From Teredinibacter purpureus (GTDB lineage Bacteria; Pseudomonadota; Gammaproteobacteria; Pseudomonadales; Cellvibrionaceae), in assembly GCF_014217335.1 (NCBI RefSeq), contig NZ_CP060092.1, positions 2,249,501 to 2,313,500 on the forward strand: DNA of 64,000 bases. Direction: 5' to 3'. This document shows positions 9,736 to 17,675 of this stretch, piece after piece. Made by a program: the position numbers and the translations under genes. Below the pieces are notes generated by a model, which ran no database searches, was not told the origin of the DNA, and saw only the letters and a program-made list of their open reading frames with translations. Positions within the stretch are counted from its first letter, which is position 1. The number at the start of each line of letters is the position of its first letter.

Positions 9736-11460
9736 TTAATCCTTGGTGACTCGATTGGCTTCTTCAAGGCTAGTAAGGCCTGAGGCTGCTTTTTGAAGCG
9801 CTGATATTCTTAGATCGTTGAACCCTGCATTACGCGCAGCATCGGCTATCTGAATTGAATTTCCGCCTTCCATAATGATGCGTGAAATTTCAGCTGTAAT
9901 TCGAACGACTTCATAGATGCCCACACGGCCTTTATAACCGTCAGTACATTTTTCACACCCTACCGGATGAAATAACGTAAATTCAGAGCGTTCTACACCA
10001 ATCTTGTCGAAGCCTTCTTCTGTTAGAATTTCATCTGGAATATCGTCGGCGGGTATTTTGCAAGCGGGACAAAGCCTTCTTGCCAAACGTTGAGCGATAA
10101 TAAGGCTTACAGTGGTCGCAACGTTAAATGTCGGAACGCCCATATTCAGGAGTCGGGTTAAGGTTTCTGGTGCACTGTTTGTATGAAGTGTAGAGAGTAC
10201 AAGGTGGCCTGTTTGAGCCGCCTTTATGGCTATTTCGGCGGTTTCTATATCTCGAATTTCCCCAACCATTACAATATCAGGATCTTGACGGAGGAAGGAG
10301 CGCAGTGCCTCTGCGAACGTTAGGCCTACGCGGTTGTTCATATTGACCTGATTAATACCCTCAAGGTTGATCTCAACTGGATCTTCCGCTGTTGAGATAT
10401 TGCGTTCAGCGGTATTAAGTATGTTAAGGCCTGTATAGAGCGAAACTGTTTTGCCTGAACCTGTTGGGCCGGTTACAAGAATCATACCTTGTGGTTGCTC
10501 TAAAGCATCTAAGTACATTTTCTTTTGCTCTGCTTCGTAGCCGAGCGCGTCGATGCCGAGCTTAGCGCTTGAGGGGTCCAAAATTCGAAGCACTACTTTT
10601 TCTCCGAAGAGCGTGGGTAGAGTGTTTACCCGAAAATCGATTGCGCGATTTTTGGATATTTTCATTTTGATTCGACCGTCTTGCGGTACACGTCTTTCTG
10701 ATATATCCATCTGAGACATAACTTTTAGGCGAGCGGCTAAGCGAATGGCAAGATTGACTGGAGGCCGTGCCATTTCTTTCAGTATTCCATCCGTTCTAAA
10801 TCGTACTCGATAGGTTTTTTCATAGGGCTCAAAATGGATGTCAGATGCGCCAATCTTGATGGCGTCGAGCAAAACCTTATTTACAAATCGTACGATAGGA
10901 GCTTCGTCCGCTTCAGAGGTATCCTCTCCTTTGGGGCCGTCTTCGTCAACGGCTTCAATATCAAGGTCATCCAGCCCGTCTTCGTCTAAATCGCCAAGAG
11001 CATCTCCAATACTTTCTTCTTCTGCCGTTAGAAAGGCTTCGATAGATGCGTGCAGCTTATCGGCTTCGGCCAAAAGTGCTTCTGTGGTTAGTCCCGTGTT
11101 AAATTTTATTTCGTCGAGTGCATGAAGGTTAGTGGGGTCTGCTACGGCAATAAATAATCGGTTACCGCGTTTAAACAAAGGGAGGGCATGGTGTTTTTGG
11201 ATGAGTTTGGGGTCGATAACCCCAGAAGGAATGGCATCTTTGCTTAATGCGGATATATCGAGCAACGGGGTGCCAAACTCATCTGCGGCAGCTTCTGCGA
11301 TTTGCTTGCCGCTAATAGAGCTATTGTTGACCAGGTAGAGAGGCAGTGGAGTTTTGTCTCGAGTTGCGCCCTCAATGGCCTTTACGGCATCGTCTTCCGA
11401 TATAAGGTTGTCTCGCACTAATCGTCGCGCAAGACCACTAATACTGATAGCTGTATTCAT
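9736..11460 (-). CDS. pilB: type IV pilus assembly ATPase PilB
   Basis: Hexameric cytoplasmic ATPase that powers pilus extension. The 574 residues comprise an N-terminal MshEN/GspE-like domain (about 10-150), an unusually acidic Asp-rich linker (about 146-187) and the T2SSE ATPase core. Walker A is GPTGSGKT at 331-338, the Asp box and Walker B are seen in RQDPDIVMVGEIRD, the His box in TGHLVLSTLHTN, and a zinc-binding tetracysteine as CPAC...CEKC near the C-terminus. This tetracysteine and the GspE-like N-domain separate PilB from retraction ATPases. It is divergent from pilA across a 415-base gap. Confidence 0.97.
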   Translation of the reverse strand: MNTAISISGLARRLVRDNLISEDDAVKAIEGATRDKTPLPLYLVNNSSISGKQIAEAAADEFGTPLLDISALSKDAIPSGVIDPKLIQKHHALPLFKRGNRLFIAVADPTNLHALDEIKFNTGLTTEALLAEADKLHASIEAFLTAEEESIGDALGDLDEDGLDDLDIEAVDEDGPKGEDTSEADEAPIVRFVNKVLLDAIKIGASDIHFEPYEKTYRVRFRTDGILKEMARPPVNLAIRLAARLKVMSQMDISERRVPQDGRIKMKISKNRAIDFRVNTLPTLFGEKVVLRILDPSSAKLGIDALGYEAEQKKMYLDALEQPQGMILVTGPTGSGKTVSLYTGLNILNTAERNISTAEDPVEINLEGINQVNMNNRVGLTFAEALRSFLRQDPDIVMVGEIRDIETAEIAIKAAQTGHLVLSTLHTNSAPETLTRLLNMGVPTFNVATTVSLIIAQRLARRLCPACKIPADDIPDEILTEEGFDKIGVERSEFTLFHPVGCEKCTDGYKGRVGIYEVVRITAEISRIIMEGGNSIQIADAARNAGFNDLRISALQKAASGLTSLEEANRVTKD

Positions 11461-11875
11461 TTAACTCTCGTAAACCTTATCGTAACGGTGGTAGCACCTA
11501 AGACTAAACCGAAGCCATTCGCCGGCTAAAACATACCGTAAGTGTAGAATAGTCGGTCAGTGCTGGTGGAATTCTAAGTGGACTTTACCATTTTTTCTAG
11601 GTTCGGCCAGTAACCTACTGTAAGTTTTAGGGTTTTAAGTGAATTGGGGCGCACTTTAAGCTACGGCGAACTTAAAATAGCCGTTGGCTCGTGTGGTTTT
11701 CGACGAGCAAAACCTGTCCTTAATGTGACAATTTCCGTCACCGAGAGGGTAGCGTAATTGCTGGGGAGAGGCGGCGCGCCCCTATTTTAAAGTGATTAGG
11801 CTAACTTGTTGTTTTGGCATTGTTATTGAATAGGTTAGCTTCGACTCTCAATCATTCCCTTGGAGGAACAGTTAG
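11461..11875. other. pilB-pilA divergent intergenic region
   Basis: This 415-base gap must hold the promoters of the pilBCD operon (minus) and pilA (plus). Visible elements are a sigma54-like site close to pilA (listed separately), a small hairpin with stem GCTCGT/ACGAGC at about 11687-11708, and the 8-base palindrome GGCGCGCC at about 11773. No tRNA, RNA gene or small ORF with a ribosome site was found. Part of the length is probably upstream activator binding DNA (PilR-type), but no such site can be named by eye. Confidence 0.5.
11815..11830 (+). promoter_or_regulatory. candidate sigma54 promoter of pilA
   Basis: TGGCAT-TGTTA-TTGAA matches the sigma54 consensus TGGCAC-N5-TTGCA at the -24 box (GG at 11816-11817) and by spacing, but the -12 box reads GA rather than GC. 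It would place the transcript start near 11840, 35 bases before the pilA ATG. pilA promoters in Pseudomonas are sigma54- and PilSR-dependent, which makes the position persuasive; the -12 mismatch keeps confidence low. Confidence 0.35.
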
Positions 11876-12316
11876 ATGCAACAAGCACAAAAAGGTTTTA
11901 CGTTAATTGAATTGATGATCGTAGTCGCGATTATCGGTATTTTGGCAGCGGTAGCATTACCCGCTTATCAGGATTACACGTCTCGTGCAAAAGTTAGCGA
12001 GCCTGTTAGTTTATTAAGCGGTCTTAAAATAGATGTTAGTGGTTATTACACCGATAAAGGGTCGTTGCCAACATTAGCGCTGTTGACGGGTTATGCTGGC
12101 CCCAAAGTTATTGAAGGTAAGTTTACAACTGGTATTGTTGGCGGTACAGCTGGCTTGTTTGTCGCTACAATGCGGTCTGCTGTAGGTGCAAACATCAACG
12201 CTAAAACTGTACAGTTAAGCTTTTTTACCGACAGCAATGGTTTACTGAAGCATGTATGCGAGCCTGGTGGAACAGATCCAATTCCGGCTAAATATTTACC
12301 TGCAGAGTGCCGATAA
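11876..12316 (+). CDS. pilA: type IV major pilin PilA
   Basis: Structural subunit of the type IV pilus. The 146-residue prepilin has a 7-residue leader ending in glycine (QQAQKG), cleavage before F8, Glu at mature position 5 and the standard hydrophobic helix ([20 protein letters not shown]). The body resembles Pseudomonas/Neisseria-like pilins ([12 protein letters not shown]) and ends with a disulfide-loop pattern of two cysteines 14 apart (C131 and C145). The ATG is set by GGAGG at 11862-11866. A strong terminator follows, then a candidate glycosylation cassette on the same strand. Confidence 0.97.
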   Translation: MQQAQKGFTLIELMIVVAIIGILAAVALPAYQDYTSRAKVSEPVSLLSGLKIDVSGYYTDKGSLPTLALLTGYAGPKVIEGKFTTGIVGGTAGLFVATMRSAVGANINAKTVQLSFFTDSNGLLKHVCEPGGTDPIPAKYLPAECR

Positions 12317-12350
12317 ACTTTATACTTAACCGGTAAATGAGTTATTCGTA

Positions 12351-12379
12351 AGCCCAATAGTGATCTATTGGGCTTTTTT
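12351..12379 (+). terminator. rho-independent terminator after pilA
   Basis: A 10-bp perfect stem, AGCCCAATAG with CTATTGGGCT (12351-12360 and 12365-12374), a 4-base loop and a run of T at 12375-12379. It lies 35 bases past the pilA stop and should separate abundant pilin mRNA from the downstream glycosyltransferase genes, allowing only low read-through. Confidence 0.93.
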
Positions 12380-12412
12380 GTGTTTGCGTATATTCACCAA
12401 ATGTTAATAGCT

Positions 12413-14320
12413 ATGAGACTAAATCAGTCGATTTTTCTTGCCATCGCGTGTGTTGTTGCTGTTTTTTTCTTGTATTGGCCGGGCTTATATGGCGACTTCA
12501 TGCTCGACGACCACGGTAATCTTCCCCCTTTATACAGTTCAATGCAGCTCTACGGTTTTTGGGGGGCTATTTTTGATGGTGGCTCTGGCCCTTTGGGGCG
12601 GCCGGTATCACTATGGACGTTTGCTCTCCAAGAAGCGCATTGGCCTACCCCTTATTTTTATAAGCTGGTGAATGTTTTTATACACCTACTCAACGCTGCT
12701 TTAGTTGTATGGGTTGTACGCCTTGTGCTACCAGGCTTATCCCATAGTGTAGGGGGTAAGTATCGTTGGGCGCCTTACGTCGTGGGGTTTGTCTGGGCCA
12801 TTCTTCCCGTTCATCTCTCATCTGTTCTTTATGTTATACAGAGAATGACGCTCTTAAGTTCTACTTTTGTTCTTTTGGGTGTTTTGTCTTACTTGTATTC
12901 GCGTAGATATTTTGTCTGTCAGGACTATGTGCGCGGTTATATAGGCATGTTCTGTGGGGTCGGGGGAAGTTTATTCTTTGGTGTTTTTGCCAAAGAGAAT
13001 GCTTTAGTTTTAGTGTTGTATTTGGTTGTGATCGAAACTTGCGTTCAGCGGCATAGCCCAATTGACAATAAGTTGATCCGAAAATCAATTTTATTGGGCT
13101 TGTGGGCACCCATGATTCTGTTTGGTATGTATATCGTTTATCGATGGCCGTCTTGGGAAAATGTGTGGGTTTTGCGAGAGTTTAATGTGTTCGAGCGCCT
13201 GTTTACACAAGCCATAATTCTTGTTGATTATAGTAAAGTCGTCTTATTACCCATTCCGTCTGATCTTGGGCTATATCACGATGGGTATCCAATCTCCCAT
13301 GGTTTTTTTGACCCCGCTAAAACCATTATTTGTTTTGCCTCCATTGCTCTTGCTTTAGCTGCCGCATACTACGCTAAATGTAAAAAACACTACTGGGTAT
13401 ACTTTGGTGTTATATGGTTTTTCTCCGGGCATGTTATGGAGTCGACCGTTGTGCCACTGGAGCTGTATTTTGAACATAGGAATTATTTGCCGTCCCTATC
13501 TCTTGTTATGATGGTTGTAATTGGCATGACCCAGCTACTTGAGCGCGCTAGTCAACCGCGCGTGAGGTGGATGTTTGTATTTTTATCTGTAATCTATGCT
13601 GCGTATCTGGCGCTAATTACTTTTGGTCAGTCGGTTATGTGGGGAAATACAGAGGCTTTTCAGTTGGTACATGCAGCGGAAAGAAAAAATTCCGTGCGCG
13701 CACAGTCTTTATTGGTTAGTCGTTTCCAGTTGGAGGGTGACGAAGTGCGGGCGTATGAGCAGCTGTTAACGCTGGAAGCTCAATTTCCTGATGAACTTTC
13801 TATAGAGTTTTCGAAGCTAGAATTTGGCTGTTATTACACAGAAACACTTAACTATAGGCCTAATCTTGATCAGTGGACATTGAAAGCCGCTACGGGCAGG
13901 TTTTCACATGCAACAATGAAATCGATGAATGATATGATTGATCATTTCGGGGGTTCAGCTGAAGTAGACTGTGATAATTTTACCGCCGCCGAGCTGGAGA
14001 TTATGATTGCGGCTGTTCTAGATAACCCTTCATATTTGTGGAGAAAAAATCATATCTATAAAATTCTTTCTTTGTTAATGCTTAACCTTGGGAATACGGA
14101 AAAAGCGCTGGCTTATGCTCTGGGGATTGATAAAGCAAGTACTGAAGTGAGACTGTATAGAGCACGTTTACAGGCGACGATGGGGAACTACGATGCCGCA
14201 ATTGCAGAGATAGAACGAGCGTTGGCGGAAATTGGTTCTGGAGTAAAAGCTAAGAGAATGCAGCGTAATGCCGATCTTTTACTGGAACAGTTGTATGAAG
14301 ATCAAAAGTTGGATAAATAG
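12413..14320 (+). CDS. TMTC-like GT-C membrane glycosyltransferase with TPR domain
   Basis: Predicted inner-membrane transferase that uses a polyprenyl-phosphate sugar, 635 residues from the chosen ATG. The N-terminal two-thirds has about ten membrane helices and motifs of the TMTC/DUF1736 group: an acidic DD pair in the first periplasmic loop (D32-D33, FMLDDHGNL), GRPVSLWTF, HLLNA, the LPVHLSSVLYVIQR stretch, FAKEN (192-196) and HRNYLPSL. The C-terminal part (about 450-620) is soluble, and its end has TPR-like helices (YRARLQATMGNYDAAIAEIERAL). An earlier TTG lies within the pilA terminator and ATG 12401 is also possible; 12413 is chosen because a normal N-terminal helix follows. Eukaryotic TMTCs O-mannosylate secreted proteins; the role in pilin modification is inferred from position. 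Confidence 0.75.
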   Translation: MRLNQSIFLAIACVVAVFFLYWPGLYGDFMLDDHGNLPPLYSSMQLYGFWGAIFDGGSGPLGRPVSLWTFALQEAHWPTPYFYKLVNVFIHLLNAALVVWVVRLVLPGLSHSVGGKYRWAPYVVGFVWAILPVHLSSVLYVIQRMTLLSSTFVLLGVLSYLYSRRYFVCQDYVRGYIGMFCGVGGSLFFGVFAKENALVLVLYLVVIETCVQRHSPIDNKLIRKSILLGLWAPMILFGMYIVYRWPSWENVWVLREFNVFERLFTQAIILVDYSKVVLLPIPSDLGLYHDGYPISHGFFDPAKTIICFASIALALAAAYYAKCKKHYWVYFGVIWFFSGHVMESTVVPLELYFEHRNYLPSLSLVMMVVIGMTQLLERASQPRVRWMFVFLSVIYAAYLALITFGQSVMWGNTEAFQLVHAAERKNSVRAQSLLVSRFQLEGDEVRAYEQLLTLEAQFPDELSIEFSKLEFGCYYTETLNYRPNLDQWTLKAATGRFSHATMKSMNDMIDHFGGSAEVDCDNFTAAELEIMIAAVLDNPSYLWRKNHIYKILSLLMLNLGNTEKALAYALGIDKASTEVRLYRARLQATMGNYDAAIAEIERALAEIGSGVKAKRMQRNADLLLEQLYEDQKLDK

Positions 14321-14333
14321 GAGGTGATTAATC

Positions 14334-15200
14334 ATGTATTTGTCTGTCGTTATTCCGGCGAAAAATGAAGAGAAAGGTTTAAGAAAAACAATACCTGAAC
14401 TGCTGCGAGTGCTTTCTGGAGAATTCGAAATTATCGTGGTAAACGATGGTGGTGACGACGATAGCTTAAAGGTTTTAGCTGAATACCCTGTTACCGTGAT
14501 CGAGCATAAATACTCCAAGGGCAATGGAGCTGCGATAAAGTCGGGTCTACGTGCCGCAAGCGGTGAAATCGTAGTATGTATGGATGCCGACGGGCAGCAT
14601 CAGCCAAAAGAAATACCTATTTTGGTCGCTAAACTGGAGGAAGGCTACGATATGGTTGTAGGTGCACGGAATAGAAAAGGGCAGGCGGGAGTGCATCGAT
14701 CTCTTGCCAATGGTCTTTATAATCGTTTTGCCTCTTGGGTTGTAGGCCATAAAATTGAAGATCTAACATCAGGTTTTCGTGCCGTTAAGCGGGAAATGTT
14801 CCTTGAGTTTATTAGTTTGCTACCTAACAAGTTTTCGTACCCTACCACCGTTACCATGAGCTTTTTTAGGGCAGGTTATTCGGTAGGTTATGTTCCGATA
14901 GAGGTTCTTGATCGAGTAAAGGGCACAAAGAGCCATATTAATATCACACAAGATGGCGTTCGTTTTTTATTGATTGTATTCAAAATTGGTACATTATTTT
15001 CTCCGTTAAAAATATTTACGCCTGTGAGCCTCGCACTTTTTTTAATGGGCTGTGGTTACTATGGGTTTACATTTATAACGGCTGGTCGGTTCACGAATAT
15101 GAGCGCCCTACTGTTTACAACGTCATTAATGATTTTTCTATTGGGCCTTATTTCTGAGCAAATAACCGCTCTGCTTTACCGTGATGGGCCTGAGAAGTGA
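14334..15200 (+). CDS. DPM1-like GT2 polyprenyl-phosphate glycosyltransferase
   Basis: Predicted to load a hexose from a nucleotide sugar onto a polyprenyl phosphate at the cytoplasmic face. The 288 residues start MYLSVVIPAKNEEKGL, carry the nucleotide-binding VVNDGGDDDS and the metal-binding MDADGQHQP (DAD) motif, then TSGFRAVKR typical of dolichol-phosphate-mannose synthase relatives, and end in two membrane helices (about 220-280). The Shine-Dalgarno GGAGGTGA (14320-14327) overlaps the stop of the TMTC-like gene, so the two are coupled. The natural partner would be the upstream GT-C transferase. The sugar cannot be read from sequence. Confidence 0.85.
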   Translation: MYLSVVIPAKNEEKGLRKTIPELLRVLSGEFEIIVVNDGGDDDSLKVLAEYPVTVIEHKYSKGNGAAIKSGLRAASGEIVVCMDADGQHQPKEIPILVAKLEEGYDMVVGARNRKGQAGVHRSLANGLYNRFASWVVGHKIEDLTSGFRAVKREMFLEFISLLPNKFSYPTTVTMSFFRAGYSVGYVPIEVLDRVKGTKSHINITQDGVRFLLIVFKIGTLFSPLKIFTPVSLALFLMGCGYYGFTFITAGRFTNMSALLFTTSLMIFLLGLISEQITALLYRDGPEK

Positions 15201-15279
15201 AAAATTTACGTTTTGCGGGTGTCCCTGTATGTTTCTATGCCATAAGAGGGTTTGATTTGTTGCCAGGTTTGGCTGTTCA

Positions 15280-16251
15280 ATGAGCCTTAATAAAATTAAG
15301 AAATTGGCAGGGCCCGCAATTTTATTGGCCTTCTTCGCTTATTTAATGTTCTTTTTTTTATCGGATATTGACCGGTTTTCTCCGTTGTTGAATATTTCAC
15401 CCAATGTCGCAGCTGGGTTACTGGGATTAAGTTTTTTAGTCTTTCTAGGGTTGTCCGTACAACAATATCTAATATTGTTGTCAGTAAAATGTAAACTGTC
15501 TTTCTCAACGGTTTTCTTGCTAGCGGTGAGCAATACCTTGCTAAATTATCTACCGCTGAAAATGGGGCTTGTTGCAAAGGGCGGTTATTTAAAGTTTATG
15601 CACAAGTTGTCAGTGGGTGATTACCTTGGGACGCTGGCGTCAGGGCAATTGCTGTGGATATTGCTTTCTGCATTAATTGGCGCGGTGGTTGGCTTTCTTA
15701 CGTTGTATCCCGAATTGCAAACCTTGAATGTGACGCTTATGTTGCTTACGGCGTTGCTTGCTCTAAGTGCGGTAATGACTAGTTTGTTATTGTTGACTTT
15801 TCGGCGCCCCTATATGGTCGAGTTTTTAGGGAAAGTATTATCTGTAATTCGAATTGACCCCAAACTTATACCCTGCATTTCTATTAGCCGTCCTATTATA
15901 CTTTTGTATGTGGTTTCGAGCGGCGTACTCTTCGGTATTTTCTCTTTGCGTGTATGGTGTTCATTCGCTGTAGTAGGAGTGGATATCGACTTTTTGCAGG
16001 TGTTATTCTTGCAGGCATGTCTTTCAGTTAGCTTTGCATTTTCTTTTGTGCCGGGGAATCTTGGGCTGAAAGAGGGTGCTTTTGTGGCGCTAAGTGCAAT
16101 GTATGGGTTAGATTTAGATGGCGCACTTCTAGCGGCTCTAATCGATAGGGCTGCAAGTTTATCGCTTACTTTTCTACTTGGGCCAATGGCGCTGGCCCGA
16201 TTGAGTTATTCCGTTTGGTTAGAAAAAACAGTGCCACCTATTTCTCATTGA
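15280..16251 (+). CDS. flippase-like membrane protein (LPG-synthase TM / UPF0104 family)
   Basis: An integral membrane protein of 323 residues with about eight hydrophobic helices and the family's features, including VLFLQACLSVSFAFSFVPGNLGLKEGAFVAL near residues 245-275. Members include the membrane half of MprF and archaeal AglR, which is implicated in flipping dolichol-phosphate-mannose. Here it follows a GT2 that should make a polyprenyl-phosphate sugar, so a flippase role for that lipid is the best inference. The 79-base spacer before it has no terminator. Its 3' end overlaps the convergent methyltransferase fusion gene by 14 bases. Confidence 0.75.
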   Translation: MSLNKIKKLAGPAILLAFFAYLMFFFLSDIDRFSPLLNISPNVAAGLLGLSFLVFLGLSVQQYLILLSVKCKLSFSTVFLLAVSNTLLNYLPLKMGLVAKGGYLKFMHKLSVGDYLGTLASGQLLWILLSALIGAVVGFLTLYPELQTLNVTLMLLTALLALSAVMTSLLLLTFRRPYMVEFLGKVLSVIRIDPKLIPCISISRPIILLYVVSSGVLFGIFSLRVWCSFAVVGVDIDFLQVLFLQACLSVSFAFSFVPGNLGLKEGAFVALSAMYGLDLDGALLAALIDRAASLSLTFLLGPMALARLSYSVWLEKTVPPISH

Positions 16252-17635
16252 GGTAAGGGATAAATTTTAGTATAACTTTCTCTATTATCGCTCTTGTTTT
16301 AGAGGATACAGCAAGGGCGAACGATGGCTGTCTGTGTTTTATCCTCCACTCCGCAGAGTGGAATTGAGCCTTGAATAACATTTTTGAAGTTTCGTAAATC
16401 CCAGCGCAATAGAATGCGGCACCTATTTTGTACGCCTTTACTTGAAAAAAAGCGTTCCCAAAATTTAGTCTGTTTTTCCAGAGGCAGTTTGTAGAGTGGA
16501 ATTCAAAATCGACTATTTTTAATAGAGGGTTTTCCTCGTCATGGTTGACTAACATGTTAGATAGATTGATATCGATGATATCCAATAGGTTTGCTTGGCT
16601 TCGGTCGTTAAACGCCGTTAGGCGGAGATTTATTGTCGTTTTTTTTGCGTCACCCCAAATGTTTCGAAGCTGTTGCGCCAGGTTTTTGTAATCTTTTTTG
16701 TGCTTTGGTTGCCAAACGCTCATGGTTGTCGCTCTAATGTACGGGAATACAATTCCTTCTTCACATAATCCTGTAGGTATTACAGCCCAATCATATTTTA
16801 ATTGTGATCCAATTTCGTACTCTCTAATATCTAGATGTGGAGTACGGAAACGTTTTTTTACAAAAAATTCTTTTGCATCGGTGGCGTAGAGTTTTAATTC
16901 CACGCCTGAATCAGAGATAAGGTGCTGATCGTCCGCTATGTTTTGGTTTTTACTGCCGAAGGATCGGCCAAATGATTTAATGTGTTGTGCGGTTAACGGA
17001 AGCGGGGTACTGCTGTTTTTAGGTTCCCAGTTACTGCCTTGTATCGATAGTTTTATTAGCCAGCGCCACGTGCCATGTATATAAAATTTTCCTATTATTT
17101 CAATGTCAGATAATATTGGTTCAATGCTATTAAATAGGTAGTGTAAGTGCTCTTCGTCGGTTTGAAAATATTGGTTTATACGGCGTTGCCACTCCCAACG
17201 GCTCCCTTCCGAAAGCTCACCTGTTTCGAAAAACATTTGGCCATCACAGTGCCGAGCTAGGTTTTGAAAAGCGTCAATTGCACTGCCAAGTCCATTTTCT
17301 CGGACTATATGATGATGAACCGCTCCATAAAAAATAGTGTCGTATTGCTGATGAAGTTCTTGGCTGCAAATGTCTCCAATGATGAGATCGAATTGACTGT
17401 TGCTCAGTAGCGCTTCAGATGTTGCTCCTTGAGCTAGTTCAATGCCCGTGGCCTTCGTGATTTTGTTCTGATTAAGTAGGTACGATGTGGTTATGCCTTG
17501 GTTGCAGCCTACGTCTAGAAAGTGGTTGGATTGATGGATGTGGGCCCCGATTCGTTCGGCTCTTTTTAGCGATCGCTGATAATGTCTAGAATGGTAGTGT
17601 TTGTCGCCTTGCCATGATGAGTTATCGGGATTCAT
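16238..17635 (-). CDS. SAM methyltransferase fused to a kinase-like domain
   Basis: A 465-residue two-domain protein. Residues about 1-200 are a class I SAM-dependent methyltransferase with motif I FLDVGCNQGIT (39-49) and acidic E66 after strand two. Residues about 245-400 look like a protein-kinase/APH fold: a candidate beta-3 lysine in FFVKKRF (K260 or K261), a catalytic-loop-like DINLSN (D355, N360) and a DFG-equivalent DFE (376-378). The HRD histidine is absent, as in small-molecule and lipopolysaccharide kinases. No signal peptide. It lies 40 bases downstream of an epimerase-like gene on the same strand. The region looks A+T-richer than its surroundings. A sugar-modifying role (methylation plus phosphorylation) is inferred, not shown. 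Confidence 0.65.
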   Translation of the reverse strand: MNPDNSSWQGDKHYHSRHYQRSLKRAERIGAHIHQSNHFLDVGCNQGITTSYLLNQNKITKATGIELAQGATSEALLSNSQFDLIIGDICSQELHQQYDTIFYGAVHHHIVRENGLGSAIDAFQNLARHCDGQMFFETGELSEGSRWEWQRRINQYFQTDEEHLHYLFNSIEPILSDIEIIGKFYIHGTWRWLIKLSIQGSNWEPKNSSTPLPLTAQHIKSFGRSFGSKNQNIADDQHLISDSGVELKLYATDAKEFFVKKRFRTPHLDIREYEIGSQLKYDWAVIPTGLCEEGIVFPYIRATTMSVWQPKHKKDYKNLAQQLRNIWGDAKKTTINLRLTAFNDRSQANLLDIIDINLSNMLVNHDEENPLLKIVDFEFHSTNCLWKNRLNFGNAFFQVKAYKIGAAFYCAGIYETSKMLFKAQFHSAEWRIKHRQPSFALAVSSKTRAIIEKVILKFIPYLNEK

Positions 17636-17675
17636 TTTGTTACCTAAATTTTAAATAATAGTTAACGGCATCGTT

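Noticed and set aside
15296..15577. Minus-strand frames inside the flippase-like gene
   Set aside because: Shadows of the plus-strand gene; basic, patternless translations without ribosome sites.
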